Counted from the first letter of the stretch, positions 1-9,224 are shown. The stretch is 64,000 nucleotides of DNA from Burkholderia sp. 8Y (GCF_902506145.1 NZ_LR733519.1:2271213-2335212); one strand, 5' to 3'. Notes: a model not told the origin generated them from the sequence alone. Program-made: numbers and translations.

Positions 1-1190
1 CCGAGCGCGCTGCGATAGATGTCGAGATACGCGTTGACCATCGTGTCGGGATTGAAGGTATCGGCGTGTCTGCGCAGCCGGTCATGCACGGACGGGTCCT
101 TGAGCAGTTCGATGGCTTCGCGGATCTTCTCGATGAGCGTCTCTGGCCGGTCCATGTCGAAGACGAGCCCGGAGCGCGGCTCGATCACTTCGGGAATGCC
201 GCCCCGGTTTGCGCCGACGACGGGCAGACCATGCGAATACGCCTCCACGATCACGCGCCCGAACGGTTCGTGCCAGATGGAAGGGACGATGAGTATGTCG
301 ATGCTGCTCAGGAAGTCGTTCGCCTTCACGTGCCCGAGAAACTGCACGCGCGGGTCGCGATACTTCGTCTTCAGCGATGCGATGTAGCCCGCCTCGCCAT
401 TGCCGCCGAACGCGAGCGTCCAGTCGAGCGTGTGGTCGGCTGACAGTTGTTCGAGCACGACCTCCGAGCCTTTGTCGCGCGCCACGCGGCCGAGCACGCC
501 GAGCCGGACCGGTCCGCCCTGATAGCGCCGCTTGCTGGCGAGGGTCGCGGTGTCCGAGCTCGGGATATAGCAATTGCTCACGACCGCCGTGCGCGACGCG
601 TGAGGAAAATAGCCGCTTTCCAGGTGTTTTTGCAGCACGAAGCGGCTGACGCCGATCGCCACTTCGACGCGTGCCGAGGCCGCGCGCTTCGGCGCGGAAT
701 AGAGCGCACACGAGCCGCACTGGCGCTTGCACGGTTGGGCGTCCGCGAACATGGTCGTTGACGGGCACATCAGATAATAGTCGCGAGCGGTATGCACGAT
801 CGGCACGCCCGCGTTGCGGGCCACGCGCCACACGTCCACGGAAAGACACGCAAGATTGCTCGTATGGATGACGTCCGGCTTTTCGTGCTTGATGATGTTA
901 GCAAGCTTGCGCGACATCACGACGTTATAGACATCGAGCGCATGCCAGGCGAATCTCGCCACGCGCGAGCGTTTTTTTGGCCGATGCGGCCAGTACAGAT
1001 TGGCGTTACGCAGACGATAGACCTTCACCCCGTTCAATTCGGAAATGCTGTCCATGCCCGTACCCGTCGCGCAGGCCACGCTGACTTCCATGCCGGCTCT
1101 CACGAGGCCCTCGGCAAGAAGTTGCGTCGATACCTCGGCCCCACCGACCTTGTCCGGGTAATACAACGTGTTGACGATCAGAATTTTCAC
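1..1190 (-). CDS. Glycosyltransferase family 4 protein (3' end outside window)
   Basis: About 396 codons are visible, read from a GTG at 1190; the stop lies beyond the window edge. The N-terminus (KILIVNTLYYPDKVGGAE) is the Rossmann opening with the glycine-rich loop of GT-B enzymes. Later GVLGRVARDKG starts the nucleotide-sugar domain, and EPFGRVIVEA followed by GLPVVG is the donor-binding E-x7-E region of family 4. A cysteine cluster (CKRQCGSC) sits near the middle. Such enzymes move a sugar from a nucleotide-sugar to a polysaccharide or lipopolysaccharide acceptor at the cytoplasmic membrane. Acceptor and sugar cannot be told. No strong ribosome binding site precedes the GTG, so the start is less sure than the family call. 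Confidence 0.85.
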   Translation of the reverse strand, partial: MKILIVNTLYYPDKVGGAEVSTQLLAEGLVRAGMEVSVACATGTGMDSISELNGVKVYRLRNANLYWPHRPKKRSRVARFAWHALDVYNVVMSRKLANIIKHEKPDVIHTSNLACLSVDVWRVARNAGVPIVHTARDYYLMCPSTTMFADAQPCKRQCGSCALYSAPKRAASARVEVAIGVSRFVLQKHLESGYFPHASRTAVVSNCYIPSSDTATLASKRRYQGGPVRLGVLGRVARDKGSEVVLEQLSADHTLDWTLAFGGNGEAGYIASLKTKYRDPRVQFLGHVKANDFLSSIDILIVPSIWHEPFGRVIVEAYSHGLPVVGANRGGIPEVIEPRSGLVFDMDRPETLIEKIREAIELLKDPSVHDRLRRHADTFNPDTMVNAYLDIYRSAL

Positions 1191-1512
1191 GGCGTTAGAA
1201 GTGATGTTGTCGTTCTTCTATAGGCACCCTGGCTGTCACCCGTGAGGCGATCCGGCAAGGGCGAGGAGTGCGCTACTGTGGTCGTCGTCCCCCTGAGACG
1301 AGCTCGGAATCCACAGCTCCACGATTTCGCTCTTACTCGTAGGCAAGAGTTTAGGATAAGCCAGAAAGCTTGAGAAGGCTCAAAGCGAAACGTAAGGAAA
1401 TGCAAGCCATAGTTAGTGGAACGAACTCTTTTTGTCTGACGAGTTTTCCGGGTGGAGCTGCCCTTCGCCTTATTCGACGGTAAGCACGATTTACATGCAA
1501 ATGTAACGGCCG
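1191..1512. other. Intergenic region, 322 bp
   Basis: No convincing gene in either strand. It lies upstream of the glycosyltransferase and downstream of the cytochrome c gene, so it should hold the glycosyltransferase promoter, but I could not pick one. A perfect 14-bp palindrome, GTAACGGCCGTTAC at 1503-1516, spans the cytochrome stop codon; without a T-run it is a weak terminator candidate at best. Confidence 0.5.
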
Positions 1513-2829
1513 TTACTTGTGTATGTTGCTGCGCAGGGACGCGACATCGTTGGTCGTGATGGGCCGCGCGTCGTTTCCCCACGACGAGCGAATGTAAGTG
1601 AGCACCTGCCCGATCTGCAAATCTGACAGGCGACCCGCGAAGCCCGGCATGTTTTGCCGAGGCGGACCGTGAATGGTGTCTGGACTGTTGCCGCCCTCGA
1701 CCAGCAGCCGGATCAGCGATGTCGTGTCCTCGCTGATGACCGCCGGATTGCCCGCGAGTTTTGGAAACGCCTTCGGCACGCCCTGGCCCGTATCGAGATG
1801 ACACTGCGCGCAGAAGGTCGCATAGACCGCCGCGCCCTGACCGGGCGGCACGTCGGGCGCGCGTGTCTTCAGGCGGCCCGGCTGCGCGAGCGAGGGATCG
1901 AACGTGCCGTCGGCGGCGCCCGTGGCAGGCAGCGTCTTGAGATACGTCGCGATGGCGGTCAGATCGTCGTCGCTCAGGTATTGCAGGCTGTCCTCGATGG
2001 TCTGAACCATCGTGCCCAATGCGATCGTCTTGTCGCCACCGTGCCCTGTCTTGAGGAACGATGCAACCTCCTGCGTCGAGAGTCGCCCGAGTCCCGAGCC
2101 CGGATCGGCGCGCAGGCTGAGCGCATACCAGTTGTCGTTCACGCTGCCTGAGAGATATGTCTTGGACGATTCGTCGTAGCCGCGCTCCTGATAGGCAGCG
2201 CCGCGCGGCGTGTGACACGCACCGCAGTGACCGAGACCCTGCACGAGATACGCGCCGCGATTCCATGTGGCATCGCGCTCGGGTCGCGGCGTGAAGACGT
2301 CCTTCGGCGCCATGGCCGCGCCCCACAACCGCAGCGCCCAACGCTGATTGAACGGGAAGGGCACGTCGGTCGGCGGCGGCTTGTAATGCACCGGAGGCAC
2401 GCCGTGCATCATGAACGCGTAGAGCGCGCGCATGTCGTCCTCGCTCATCTTGACGAAGGACGTATAAGGCATCGCGGGATACAGCCCCTTGTTGCCCGGC
2501 GCGACGCCTTTGCGCATCACGCGGGAGAAATCCTCATAACTGTATTTGCCGATGCCCAGCTCCGGATCGGGCGTGATGTTGCTGCTGTAGATCGTGCCGA
2601 ACGGCGAGTTCACGCCGAGGCCGCCCGCGTACGGCGCACCGCCTTTCGGCGCGGTGTGGCAGCCCGCGCAGTCCCCGACCTTCGCGACATACGCGCCGCG
2701 CGCTATCAGTTCGGGCGAGGGGGCTTGCTCGGATGCATCGGCGAGACCCGTCGCCATGACGAGCGATACGGCCACCGCGCGCGCTAGCGACAGCGATCCG
2801 CACATGTGGCCTCTCATGAATGAGCGCAT
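1513..2829 (-). CDS. Triheme c-type cytochrome, alcohol/gluconate dehydrogenase cytochrome-subunit type
   Basis: 438 residues with an N-terminal signal peptide (hydrophobic stretch about residues 13-32) and three heme-binding motifs: CAGCH at 54-58, CGACH at 202-206 and CAQCH at 340-344. This triheme layout is that of the periplasmic, membrane-attached cytochrome subunit of PQQ- or FAD-dependent alcohol, aldehyde and gluconate dehydrogenases. No dehydrogenase subunit is nearby. The ATG lies one base past the ctaG stop, and its ribosome binding site (GAGGAG) is inside the last ctaG codons, so the two are translationally coupled. In this operon it probably hands electrons to the oxidase; that role is inference, the heme motifs are seen. 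Confidence 0.88.
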   Translation of the reverse strand: MRSFMRGHMCGSLSLARAVAVSLVMATGLADASEQAPSPELIARGAYVAKVGDCAGCHTAPKGGAPYAGGLGVNSPFGTIYSSNITPDPELGIGKYSYEDFSRVMRKGVAPGNKGLYPAMPYTSFVKMSEDDMRALYAFMMHGVPPVHYKPPPTDVPFPFNQRWALRLWGAAMAPKDVFTPRPERDATWNRGAYLVQGLGHCGACHTPRGAAYQERGYDESSKTYLSGSVNDNWYALSLRADPGSGLGRLSTQEVASFLKTGHGGDKTIALGTMVQTIEDSLQYLSDDDLTAIATYLKTLPATGAADGTFDPSLAQPGRLKTRAPDVPPGQGAAVYATFCAQCHLDTGQGVPKAFPKLAGNPAVISEDTTSLIRLLVEGGNSPDTIHGPPRQNMPGFAGRLSDLQIGQVLTYIRSSWGNDARPITTNDVASLRSNIHK

Positions 2830-2830
2830 G

Positions 2831-3820
2831 TCAGGACTCCTCGTGCGCCCGCAGGCGAGCGGATGACGCCGTGGGACGGACGGCAGGCATCACGGGCCTG
2901 AGGCCCTGCGCGGGCCGCCTAGCCAGCCAGCGCGCGCCGACGAGCAGCCCGCCGACGAGGTACGCGAGCCCGCCCGGCACCCACATGACGAGCCCGCCCA
3001 GCTGCTGATCCTGTAACGGATCGAAGCCAAGCGCCAGCGTGCTCTCGATGCACGACGGATACCAGACCTCGGGCGCGAGCGTCAGCAAGGCGCCGAGCGC
3101 GCCCGTGTGAACCATCGTGGTGAAGAGCGACAGCATCGCGTGTGCGCTGTGGGCGCGCGAGCCGTCCTGCGCGGCGGGTCGGAACACGGTCCACCAAAAA
3201 AGCAGCGCTGTGCCGAGAAAGCTCGCGTGTTGCAGCGTATGAATCCCATCGTTCGCGAGCGCGGCCTCGAAAAAGCGCGGCGCATGCCAGCACCAGAGCG
3301 CCGCCGCGTGCAACGCCCAAGCGACAGCCGGCGCGGTCAGCCATCGCCACGGCGTGTTGATCCACGCGCTGCGCGTCGCGGCGCTGATGCGTTGCCGCGC
3401 ACGAGGAGGGAACGCCCAGAGCCATACCGCGAGCGGCCTGCCGATCACGAGCAGCGGCGCGGCGACGAGCATGAAGATTTCGTGCTGAAGCATGTGTGCC
3501 GAAAAGAGCGCCTCGCTTAACGTGTGCAACGGCGACACCAGCGCGATGACGAGCGCGATCCAGCCGATCACGAACGAGACGAGGCGCATCGCGCGGTCGT
3601 GCCGTCCGCGTGCGCCGCGAACGCGAAGCTGCGCATAGCCGGCGAGATAGAGCCCAATGCTCAACGCGAGGCACACGACGACCCACGGCTCGAAGGTCCA
3701 GCCGAAGCTCTCGTGGACGCTGCTTGCGCCGGGCTCGACCGCGTGCGCGCAGGCGGCGCTTGCGCACGAGAGGGCGGCGAGTCCCGCCACGATGCGGATC
3801 AACAAGCGGAAAGCAGCCAT
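2831..3820 (-). CDS. ctaG: Cytochrome c oxidase assembly protein, caa3-type CtaG family
   Basis: 329 residues with an N-terminal export signal and about seven hydrophobic segments. Family features seen are HMLQHEIFMLVAAPLLV, RPLAVWLWAFP and, later, HTLQHASFL with DQQLGGLVMWVPGG. This family is needed for assembly of caa3-type oxidases and is distinct from the copper chaperone Cox11, which is also called CtaG. The start is the ATG at 3820; a longer open frame upstream is antiparallel filler over the preceding genes. It overlaps the preceding small membrane protein by 22 bases and is coupled to the triheme cytochrome downstream. Confidence 0.87.
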   Translation of the reverse strand: MAAFRLLIRIVAGLAALSCASAACAHAVEPGASSVHESFGWTFEPWVVVCLALSIGLYLAGYAQLRVRGARGRHDRAMRLVSFVIGWIALVIALVSPLHTLSEALFSAHMLQHEIFMLVAAPLLVIGRPLAVWLWAFPPRARQRISAATRSAWINTPWRWLTAPAVAWALHAAALWCWHAPRFFEAALANDGIHTLQHASFLGTALLFWWTVFRPAAQDGSRAHSAHAMLSLFTTMVHTGALGALLTLAPEVWYPSCIESTLALGFDPLQDQQLGGLVMWVPGGLAYLVGGLLVGARWLARRPAQGLRPVMPAVRPTASSARLRAHEES

Positions 3821-4125
3821 TGCGGTAGCGAGATGAAGATGATGCCGAGCGACGACAGCGTGCCCACGCCCGTCGCCACGACGGCGAGAAAGCCTTCGCG
3901 CGACCGCAGCGCAGGCGCAGAAGGATCGGCTTCGCGCCGCGCGCTGCGCCAGCGGCCGAATGCGAGCAGTGTCGCGATGACGCTCACCGCGAGACTCGCC
4001 GCGCTGCAGCCATGCAAGAGGAGCATCGTCTGTAAGTGGCACGACGGCTCGACGAGCGCGTAGTTCACGCTCAGCAATCCGAGCAGGAGGGACGGCGCGA
4101 AGAGGAGAGCGGGCCAGGTGAGCAT
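3799..4125 (-). CDS. Small membrane protein of the oxidase operon
   Basis: 108 residues, with three predicted membrane helices (about 5-20, 32-55 and 75-100) joined by a short basic loop. I do not recognise a named domain. It starts nine bases after the ctaE stop and overlaps ctaG, so it is transcribed and translated with the oxidase genes. Small unnamed membrane proteins at this position are common in caa3-type operons and are presumed assembly or accessory subunits; nothing in the sequence proves that here. No strong ribosome binding site is visible, so translation may depend on coupling. Confidence 0.75.
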   Translation of the reverse strand: MLTWPALLFAPSLLLGLLSVNYALVEPSCHLQTMLLLHGCSAASLAVSVIATLLAFGRWRSARREADPSAPALRSREGFLAVVATGVGTLSSLGIIFISLPQWLLSAC

Positions 4126-4134
4126 GATCGCGAG

Positions 4135-4785
4135 TCAGAAGCGGGGCGCCCAGTAAAGGACGCCGTAAATCGGCAGCCAGCTCAGTACGACGAAATACCA
4201 GTACACCGCGTTCTCGCTGACATCCACGAACCGCTTGCTTTCGAACGGGCCGGTGAAGAGCAGCACGGTGAGCACGGCGGTATCGACGAAATCGGTGACT
4301 AGGTGCGTCGTGTGCAGGCCGAGCAGCAGCCACACGACCGAGCCGTACGCATTCGTGTACCAGCTCACGTTGAGCGCCGCGAATTCGAAACCGCGCAGCA
4401 CCATGAACGCGATGGTCGCGAGCAGACACACTGTCATCCACAGCTTCGCGGGTCCGCGCTCGAAACGCTCGGCGGCGCGCTTGGCGAGCTGATTCGGCAG
4501 CATGCTCGCGAGCTGCACCACGGTGTTGAGCGTGCCCCAGCGCAGCTCCGGCGCGGCAGCCGCCATCGGCCAGGCGGGCGCATGCGTGCGCAGATAGAAG
4601 TACATCATCACCGCGATGCCGAAGACCGTGCCTTCGATCAGCATCAGCCCGGCCGTGCTCCACCACATGACACTGCGATAGCCGAAGGCGAAGGTCGGAA
4701 GCGCGCGCACATCGAGCAGAAGCTCGGACGTGTCCGCTTCGTCGGGGCGCGTGTGCACGTTGGGGAGATCGCCGGCGGTACTCAT
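4135..4785 (-). CDS. ctaE: Cytochrome c oxidase subunit III
   Basis: 216 residues with five hydrophobic segments, the short form of subunit III found in caa3- and bo-type enzymes. Typical stretches are LMLIEGTVFGIAVMMYFYLR, GLHTTHLVTDFVD and the C-terminal ENAVYWYFVVLSWLPIYGVL. It binds no metal and supports proton uptake and stability of the catalytic subunit in the inner membrane. The ATG overlaps the ctaD stop in an ATGA junction (4782-4785), showing translational coupling. Confidence 0.9.
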   Translation of the reverse strand: MSTAGDLPNVHTRPDEADTSELLLDVRALPTFAFGYRSVMWWSTAGLMLIEGTVFGIAVMMYFYLRTHAPAWPMAAAAPELRWGTLNTVVQLASMLPNQLAKRAAERFERGPAKLWMTVCLLATIAFMVLRGFEFAALNVSWYTNAYGSVVWLLLGLHTTHLVTDFVDTAVLTVLLFTGPFESKRFVDVSENAVYWYFVVLSWLPIYGVLYWAPRF

Positions 4786-6740
4786 GGACGCTGCTCCCGT
4801 GCGGCCGCGAACGCATTGCTCCCGCGTTTGGGCCAGAACCACGCGATCATCGCCACGGCGACCGGCGGCGAGCCCCACACGATGGCCCACGGCGTGTAGA
4901 TCGAACCGATGAACAGGATCGTCGTCGCGATGGCGCTGATGAACGGCCAGATGGAAGGCGACGGAAAGAGCGGCCGATGATCCGGCTTCGCATCGAGCAC
5001 GCTCGTCATGAGCACTTCGCGCGCATCGGCGGCGAGTCCTCCGACGAAACGCGGCTGCGCGGGCGGTTCCCACATCGGGTCGCGCCCATGCACGACGGGT
5101 ATCGCGTCGAAGTTATGCGGCGGCGGTGGCGACGGCACGCTCCATTCGAGCGTGCCCGCGCCCCACGGATCGGCGGGCGCCTGCTGGCCGCTTCTCAGCG
5201 TCACGACGACATTGACGATGAATAGCAGCACGCTCACCCCGATGGTCCATGCGCCAATGGTCGAGGCGAAGTTCATACCGTCCCAGCCGAGCCCGTGCGG
5301 ATACGTCCAGACACGCCGCGGCATGCCATGCAGACCGAGAAGGTGCATCGGAAAGAAAGTGACGTTGAAGCCGATGAAGAACAGCCAGAACTGCCAGCGC
5401 CCGAGCCGCTCGGACAACATGCGGCCCGCGAATTTCGGGAACCAGTAGAAGAATGCGCCGAAGAGCGGAAAGACTGCGCCGCCGAGCAGCACGTAGTGCA
5501 GATGCGCGACGACGAAATACGTGTCGTGAACTTGCAGGTCCAGCGGCACAGACGCGACCATGATGCCGGTCATCCCGCCGATCACGAGGATGAAGAAAAA
5601 CGCGAGCACGTAGAGCAGCGGCGTGCGCAAGTTGAGCCGGCCGGTCCAGAGCGTGCCGATCCAGCAGAAGATCTGGATGGCCGATGGAATCGCGATAGTG
5701 AGGCTCGCCGCCGTGAAGAAGCTCTTGCCCAGTTCCGGAAGATTGGTCGCGAACATGTGATGCACCCACAGCCCGAACGCGAGAAACGCGGTGGCGATGA
5801 GCGCGAGCACCATCGCGGGATAGCCGAACACGGGGCGGCGCGCGAACGTCGGAATGATCGACGAAATGAAGCCGAGCGGCGGGATGAAGACGAGGTAGAC
5901 CTCCGGGTGCCCGAAGAACCAGAACAGATGCTGCCAGAGCAGCACGTCGCCGCCCTTCGCGGGGTTATAAAAATGCGTGCCGACCAGCCGGTCGAGAATG
6001 AGCGCGGTGCTGCAAAGCATCACCGAAGGCATCGCGAAGATCACCATGAACTGCGTGACGAGCGTCGCCCACACGAAGAGCGGCATGCGGTTGAGCGACA
6101 TGCCCGGCGCGCGCATCTTAAAGATGGTGCTGATGAGAATGACCGCTTCCAGAAGCCCGGACAACTCCGTGAACGTGATCATCTGCGCCCAGATGTCGGA
6201 GCCTTTGCCGGGCGAATAGTCAGGGCCCGCGAGCGGCACGTAGCTGAACCAGCCGGCGGCCGGCGCGTCGTTCACCGCGAGCGAGCCGAACAACAGGATG
6301 CCGCCGAACAGAAACACCCAGTACGCGTAAGCGTTCATGCGCGGAAACGCGACGCTTCGCGCGCCGATCATGAGCGGCACGAGATAGCCGGCGACAGCCT
6401 GCATCACCGGCACGGCGAAGAGGAACATCATCGTCGTGCCGTGCATCGTGAAGAGTTCGTTGTACAGATTTGGACCCATGAGGCGCATGTCGGGCCGCGC
6501 GAGCTGCGTGCGCATGGCGAGCGCGAGCATGCCGCCCAGCACGAAGAACGCGAACGTCGTCACGATGAAGCGGCGCGAGACCGTCTTGTGATTGATGGCC
6601 GAGAGCGCGCCGATGATGCCCGGCGGATCGCTCCACGTCGCGGCGAGCGTGGCGCGCACGGCGGGCGACGCGTGCGGGCCGTCGACGGGACGTGAGTCAT
6701 CATCCGACGGGCTGAAGCGGGAAGAAGCGTGCTCGCTCAT
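4782..6740 (-). CDS. ctaD: Cytochrome c oxidase subunit I
   Basis: 652 residues, the catalytic heme-copper subunit reducing O2 to water and pumping protons. Hallmarks are seen: FTMHGTTMMFLF (low-spin heme ligand), WFFGHPEVYLVFIPP (CuB histidine, cross-linked tyrosine and the glutamate of A1-type oxidases) and HDTYFVVAHLHYVL (heme ligands). Beyond the usual twelve-helix core there is a C-terminal extension of about 60 residues with two more hydrophobic segments (WPFISAIATTILFIGSIY onward), as in caa3-type subunits I carrying a subunit-IV-like tail. ATGA overlaps join it to ctaC upstream and ctaE downstream. Confidence 0.95.
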   Translation of the reverse strand: MSEHASSRFSPSDDDSRPVDGPHASPAVRATLAATWSDPPGIIGALSAINHKTVSRRFIVTTFAFFVLGGMLALAMRTQLARPDMRLMGPNLYNELFTMHGTTMMFLFAVPVMQAVAGYLVPLMIGARSVAFPRMNAYAYWVFLFGGILLFGSLAVNDAPAAGWFSYVPLAGPDYSPGKGSDIWAQMITFTELSGLLEAVILISTIFKMRAPGMSLNRMPLFVWATLVTQFMVIFAMPSVMLCSTALILDRLVGTHFYNPAKGGDVLLWQHLFWFFGHPEVYLVFIPPLGFISSIIPTFARRPVFGYPAMVLALIATAFLAFGLWVHHMFATNLPELGKSFFTAASLTIAIPSAIQIFCWIGTLWTGRLNLRTPLLYVLAFFFILVIGGMTGIMVASVPLDLQVHDTYFVVAHLHYVLLGGAVFPLFGAFFYWFPKFAGRMLSERLGRWQFWLFFIGFNVTFFPMHLLGLHGMPRRVWTYPHGLGWDGMNFASTIGAWTIGVSVLLFIVNVVVTLRSGQQAPADPWGAGTLEWSVPSPPPPHNFDAIPVVHGRDPMWEPPAQPRFVGGLAADAREVLMTSVLDAKPDHRPLFPSPSIWPFISAIATTILFIGSIYTPWAIVWGSPPVAVAMIAWFWPKRGSNAFAAAREQRP

Positions 6741-7693
6741 TTCAGGGTTCCGAGCCAGACGACGAGGGCCTGGAGATCTCCAGGGGCGAGTTGCGTCGCC
6801 GGCATCATGACGCCGGGCTTGAGCGCGGGCGGATTCGTGATCCACGCCGCGAGGTTGTGCGCGTTGTTGACGAACGTGCCCGCCGCGATCGTCTGTCTGC
6901 TTGCCAGATGCGTGAGGTCCGGTCCTACCGAGCCGTTGGCGGGCGTGCCGCGCACGGTATGGCAGCGGGCGCAGTCGCCGTTCAGGAAGACATCGCGTCC
7001 GTGCATCGCGATGGCATCGCCCGATGCGCTCGCCGTCTGCCGCTGATGCGCGGCCCAGGCCGCGTATTGCGCGGGCGTGTCGGCGACGACCGAGAACGCC
7101 ATCAGCGCGTGCTCGTAGCCGCAGAATTCCGCGCACTGCCCGCGATACGTCCCGGCGCGGTCGGCGCGAAACGCGATGGTCGAATGCTGGCCGGGAATCA
7201 TGTCCTTCTTCCCGTGTAAATTAGGCACCCAGAATGTATGAATAACGTCCGCCGCCACGAGCGACACGATCACTGGCCGGCCGACCGGCACATGCAGTTC
7301 GTTGGCGACCGCGAAACCGTCGGCGCCGCCTTCGGGCGCATAGCGCGCCTGCCACCACCACTGATAGCCCGTCACTTCGACATGCAGCGCGTTGTCGACA
7401 GGCAGCCGCGACAGCGCGCGATCGGTGACGACATCGGCCACGAGAAGCCCGACCAGCAGAAGTGCCGATATGACCGTCCCCGCGATCACGAAGCGGTTGA
7501 TGCCGCGCTCGGGCCGTTCGTTGCTGCCCATGTCGGCGGGTGTCGACTGATTGCCGCGCGGCGCGCGCAGCAGCGCGAACATGCACGCGAGCAGCACGCA
7601 CGCGAACACGATGCAGCAGACAGTCAGCGTGAGGTGCCACAGATCCAGGACGCGGCTTGCCTGGATGCCTGCGGGACTAAGGGCGCTCTGCAT
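6737..7693 (-). CDS. ctaC: Cytochrome c oxidase subunit II with fused cytochrome c domain
   Basis: 318 residues. Two membrane helices (about 20-43 and 68-90) lead into a periplasmic cupredoxin domain with all CuA ligands: H152, C187, E189 (carbonyl), C191, H195 and M198 in CAEFCGYEHALM. A C-terminal cytochrome c domain carries CARCH at 241-245 and a distal methionine (PGVMMPATQL). The fused cytochrome marks this as a caa3-type enzyme that takes electrons through its own heme. It is the first gene of the operon. I chose the ATG at 7693 behind a purine-rich AAAGAAA; an in-frame TTG lies 15 bases upstream. Confidence 0.93.
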   Translation of the reverse strand: MQSALSPAGIQASRVLDLWHLTLTVCCIVFACVLLACMFALLRAPRGNQSTPADMGSNERPERGINRFVIAGTVISALLLVGLLVADVVTDRALSRLPVDNALHVEVTGYQWWWQARYAPEGGADGFAVANELHVPVGRPVIVSLVAADVIHTFWVPNLHGKKDMIPGQHSTIAFRADRAGTYRGQCAEFCGYEHALMAFSVVADTPAQYAAWAAHQRQTASASGDAIAMHGRDVFLNGDCARCHTVRGTPANGSVGPDLTHLASRQTIAAGTFVNNAHNLAAWITNPPALKPGVMMPATQLAPGDLQALVVWLGTLK

Positions 7694-7855
7694 GGCCGTT
7701 TCTTTCAAGCGTTAGCGTTATCGTTATGACACGGCTTAGGGACCAGTGCACCAACTTAGCAATAGACATTCCATGGACGCCCGCCCCTTTGGTTCAACGA
7801 TTGCTCTGCTCTCGTTTGCAAGCTGATTGCCAGCGAGTTCAAGGAGGCAGAAAGC

Positions 7856-8356
7856 ATGGACGTACCACGACAAGTCGTTTCGTTTCTCAGTTCGCGCGGC
7901 TTGATGCTTGCGACAGCCGAATCGTGTACCGCGGGTTATATGGCTTCGCTCGTCTCATCCGTGCCGGGCAGCGGCAGTTGCCTCGACGTGGGCTTCGTCA
8001 CGTATTCGCCCTCGGGCAAGGCCGGTTTTCTCGGCGTGCGCGAGGAGACGATGAAGCAATACGGCCTGACGAGCGAGGAGGTGGCGCGCGAGATGTCGGA
8101 AGGCGCGCTCAAACAGGAGGCGTGCTGCGCGACCGTGTCGGTGTCGAACACCGGCGTGGCCGATGCGCCGCCCGGCGACGGTCCCGAAGCCGGCACGCAA
8201 TGCTTCGCGTGGTCCTACAAGCTGCGCGACGGCCAGATCGTGACCTTCAGCGAGACCAAGGTCTTCGATGGCGAACGCAACGACGTTCGGCGCGCGGCGG
8301 CGCTCTACGCGCTGTCGCGCCTCGAACATTACTTCAACCGTCTGCCGAGACATTGA
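7856..8356 (+). CDS. CinA-family protein, probable nicotinamide-nucleotide amidohydrolase (PncC type)
   Basis: 166 residues, the length of the stand-alone CinA C-terminal domain. The signature ESCTAGY and a later SNTGVADAPPGDGPEAGT match the NMN deamidase fold (PncC), which turns nicotinamide mononucleotide into nicotinate mononucleotide plus ammonia. It lacks the N-terminal molybdopterin-like domain of long CinA proteins. A strong ribosome binding site, AAGGAGG at 7841-7847, precedes the ATG. It is followed after 22 bases by nadE on the same strand, which supports an NAD-salvage role. Confidence 0.85.
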   Translation: MDVPRQVVSFLSSRGLMLATAESCTAGYMASLVSSVPGSGSCLDVGFVTYSPSGKAGFLGVREETMKQYGLTSEEVAREMSEGALKQEACCATVSVSNTGVADAPPGDGPEAGTQCFAWSYKLRDGQIVTFSETKVFDGERNDVRRAAALYALSRLEHYFNRLPRH

Positions 8357-8378
8357 CGAATACCGTTGGGGGACGAAC

Positions 8379-9224
8379 ATGGAACAGAGCCAAAGCGAAT
8401 GGCGGCAGTGGCAACAGGACATCGCTCGCGAACTGGGCGTGACCCAGGACTTCGATGCCGATGCCGAGCGCGAGCGGCGCGTCGCCTTCTTGTCCGACTA
8501 TCTGACGTCGCAGGGACTGCGGACTTACGTGCTTGGCATCAGCGGAGGCGTGGATTCGTCGACGGCCGGGCGTCTTGCGCAACTCGCCGTCGAACGGCTG
8601 CGCGCGCGCCGCTATGAGGCGCATTTCGTCGCGGTGCGGCTGCCGTACGGCACGCAGCGCGACGAGGACGACGCGCAGGCCGCGCTCGAATTCGTGCGTC
8701 CCGACGAGACCTTCGCGGTCAACATCAAGGGACCGTCGGATGAAATGCTCGCGGCGCTCAAGCAAGGCGGCGCGCAATACACCGACGATTTCCAGGAAGA
8801 CTTCGTGCTCGGCAACATCAAGGCGCGCGAGCGGATGATCGCGCAGTACGCGATTGCCGGGGCGCGGCGCGGTGTCGTGATCGGCACGGATCACGCGGCG
8901 GAATCGCTGATGGGCTTCTTCACGAAGTACGGCGATGGCGGCGCGGACATCCTGCCGCTCTCGGGGCTGACGAAGCGCCGCGTGCGCGCGCTCGCGCGAT
9001 CGATGGGCGCCGACGACAGACTCGTCATGAAAGTGCCGACGGCGGACCTCGAAACGCTCACGCCGCAGAAACCCGATGAGGACAGCTACGGCATCAGCTA
9101 CGAGAACATCGACGACTTCCTCGAAGGCAAGGAAGTCAGCGAAGACGTGCTCACGACGATACGCCGCTTTTACATGGCGACGCGGCACAAACGCGCGCTT
9201 CCGCTCGACGTGCCGCGCGCCTGA
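8379..9224 (+). CDS. nadE: Ammonia-dependent NAD(+) synthetase
   Basis: 281 residues, close to the usual 270-285 of the short, ammonia-using NadE; there is no glutaminase domain. The ATP pyrophosphatase loop SGGVDSS is at 55-61; VIGTDHAAE and FFTKYGDGGADILPL are also family signatures. It adenylates nicotinate adenine dinucleotide and amidates it to NAD. Start chosen at ATG 8379 behind GGGGGAC. It likely forms an operon with the upstream CinA-type gene, whose reaction releases the ammonia and makes the acid mononucleotide from which the NadE substrate derives. Confidence 0.93.
   Translation: MEQSQSEWRQWQQDIARELGVTQDFDADAERERRVAFLSDYLTSQGLRTYVLGISGGVDSSTAGRLAQLAVERLRARRYEAHFVAVRLPYGTQRDEDDAQAALEFVRPDETFAVNIKGPSDEMLAALKQGGAQYTDDFQEDFVLGNIKARERMIAQYAIAGARRGVVIGTDHAAESLMGFFTKYGDGGADILPLSGLTKRRVRALARSMGADDRLVMKVPTADLETLTPQKPDEDSYGISYENIDDFLEGKEVSEDVLTTIRRFYMATRHKRALPLDVPRA

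Noticed and set aside
2831..4816. A 661-residue frame running through ctaG and back over its upstream neighbours
   Set aside because: Only the part from 3820 is protein-like; the rest is a wrong frame over ctaE and the small membrane protein.
5295..6695. Long open frame (466 codons) antisense to ctaD
   Set aside because: Arg/His/Glu-rich composition without motifs, fully opposite a clearly conserved gene; a high-GC artefact.
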